Part shown: piece after piece, positions 14,603-14,811 of the stretch | How positions within the stretch are numbered: position 1 is the stretch's first letter | How the letters are laid out: every line of letters begins with the position of its first letter | DNA from: Candidatus Abyssobacteria bacterium SURF_5 | GTDB taxonomy: Bacteria > Abyssobacteria > SURF-5 | Reading direction: 5' to 3' | NCBI GenBank assembly: GCA_003598085.1 | Contig: QZKU01000027.1 | Span: 1-14,811, forward strand | Length of the DNA: 14,811 bases | Notes under the pieces: model-generated | Databases searched by the model: none | The model's input: the letters and a program-made list of their open reading frames with translations, nothing else | What the model was told of the DNA's origin: nothing | Position numbers and translations under genes: made by a program

Positions 14603-14700
14603 AACTGAATTCCCCGGTAGCTCAGTCGGTAGAGTCCCGCGTCCTCGCGGGATTAACCACCAAGCCGCCGGAGACATGACCGATCAGGTATCGGCCAGAA
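14603..14700 (+). repeat. tRNA-like tandem repeat, unit 1
   Basis: The 98-base unit begins AACTGAATTCCCCGGTAG. Bases 14611-14634 match the 5' part of a bacterial tRNA: a 7-base acceptor strand, TA, and the D-arm GCTCAGTCGGTAGAG. After that the match ends. A GC-rich hairpin TCCCGCG-TCCT-CGCGGGA (14635-14652) stands where the anticodon arm should be but with a 4-base loop. No TTCGANTC T-arm and no complementary 3' acceptor strand follow. A second hairpin, CCGAT-CAGGT-ATCGG, lies at 14680-14694. It is therefore not a functional tRNA gene as seen. Confidence 0.75.
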
Positions 14701-14796
14701 AACTGAAATTCGCCGGTAGCTCAGTCGGTAGAGTCCCGCGCCTCGCGGGATTAACCACCAAGCCGCCGGTAACTGACCGATCAGGTATCGGTTAAA
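14701..14796 (+). repeat. tRNA-like tandem repeat, unit 2
   Basis: A 96-base near-copy of unit 1, with the same D-arm (14719-14733), the same anticodon-position hairpin with a 3-base loop (TCCCGCG-CCT-CGCGGGA, 14734-14750), and the second hairpin lengthened to ACCGAT-CAGGT-ATCGGT (14776-14792). Differences fall in loops and linkers, while both stems are kept or strengthened. Confidence 0.75.
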
Positions 14797-14811
14797 AACT
14801 GAATTCCCCGG
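14797..14811 (+). repeat. tRNA-like tandem repeat, start of unit 3 (cut by window end)
   Basis: AACTGAATTCCCCGG is identical to the first 15 bases of unit 1, so the array continues beyond the window. Unit 3 could be another repeat or a genuine tRNA gene; the window cannot tell. Confidence 0.7.

Noticed and set aside
14611-14670. Calling ordinary tRNA genes in the right-edge repeats
   Set aside because: The D-arm is good, but the anticodon position has a 3-4-base loop, no T-arm sequence follows and the 3' acceptor strand does not pair with the 5' strand, in both units.
14603-14811. CRISPR array
   Set aside because: The whole ~96-98-base unit repeats, with no short constant repeat and unique spacers and no cas genes nearby.

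Overview
The window looks like chromosome of an uncultured diderm (Gram-negative) bacterium with moderate to fairly high GC. The evidence is a complete MCE/Mla-type lipid-transport operon (outer-membrane maintenance), a Sec-exported Rhs/YD-repeat protein with a polymorphic-toxin module, and TTG starts preceded by good Shine-Dalgarno sequences. I cannot fix the phylum from the sequence; an uncultivated deltaproteobacterial-grade or candidate-phylum lineage would fit, but that is inference.

Layout. (1) 1-2350: three small genes, a DoxX-family membrane protein, a FadR/YsiA-like TetR repressor with a perfect operator on its own promoter, and a DUF3008-like small basic protein on the minus strand with its own terminator. 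This block lies between two inverted copies of a ~85-bp dispersed repeat (about 10-94 and 2258-2342). (2) 2555-9082: a near-consensus promoter drives a 1,432-residue secreted Rhs protein. It has a signal peptide, an unusual 14-cysteine region, a DUF6531-like start, YD repeats, the Rhs core ending in PFGL, and a 144-residue C-terminal toxin with a WHH motif (HNH/EndoVII type). Behind it, on the same strand, lie a SitI6-like double-CXXCG immunity protein, a short orphan ORF, a SUKH (SMI1/KNR4) immunity gene whose C-terminus has been frameshifted at a G6 run, and a decayed coding remnant. This is a typical accumulation of toxin/immunity modules behind an Rhs gene. (3) 9226-14363, minus strand: an apparent five-gene operon, mlaF-like ATPase, a 512-residue 'WPL-repeat' exported protein, mlaE-like permease, mlaD-like MCE protein, and a QueG-like iron-sulfur protein. 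A long perfect hairpin sits between the mlaE and mlaD genes. (4) 14417-14811: two back-to-back sigma-70-type promoters. One reads left into the mla operon. The other is a perfect TTGACA-N17-TATAAT reading right into a tandem array of ~96-98-bp tRNA-like repeats that runs off the window.

How the parts work together. The Mla block should move phospholipid between inner and outer membrane: MlaF/MlaE form the ABC transporter and MlaD the periplasmic substrate-binding ring. The WPL-repeat protein, wedged between mlaF and mlaE and overlapping the mlaE start, is a candidate envelope partner. The Rhs block is a contact or secreted toxin with its immunity gene and older, partly broken modules behind it. 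The most unusual element is the promoter-driven tRNA-like array at the right edge: it has a clear tRNA D-arm but no usable anticodon loop or T-arm, so it does not read as ordinary tRNA genes.
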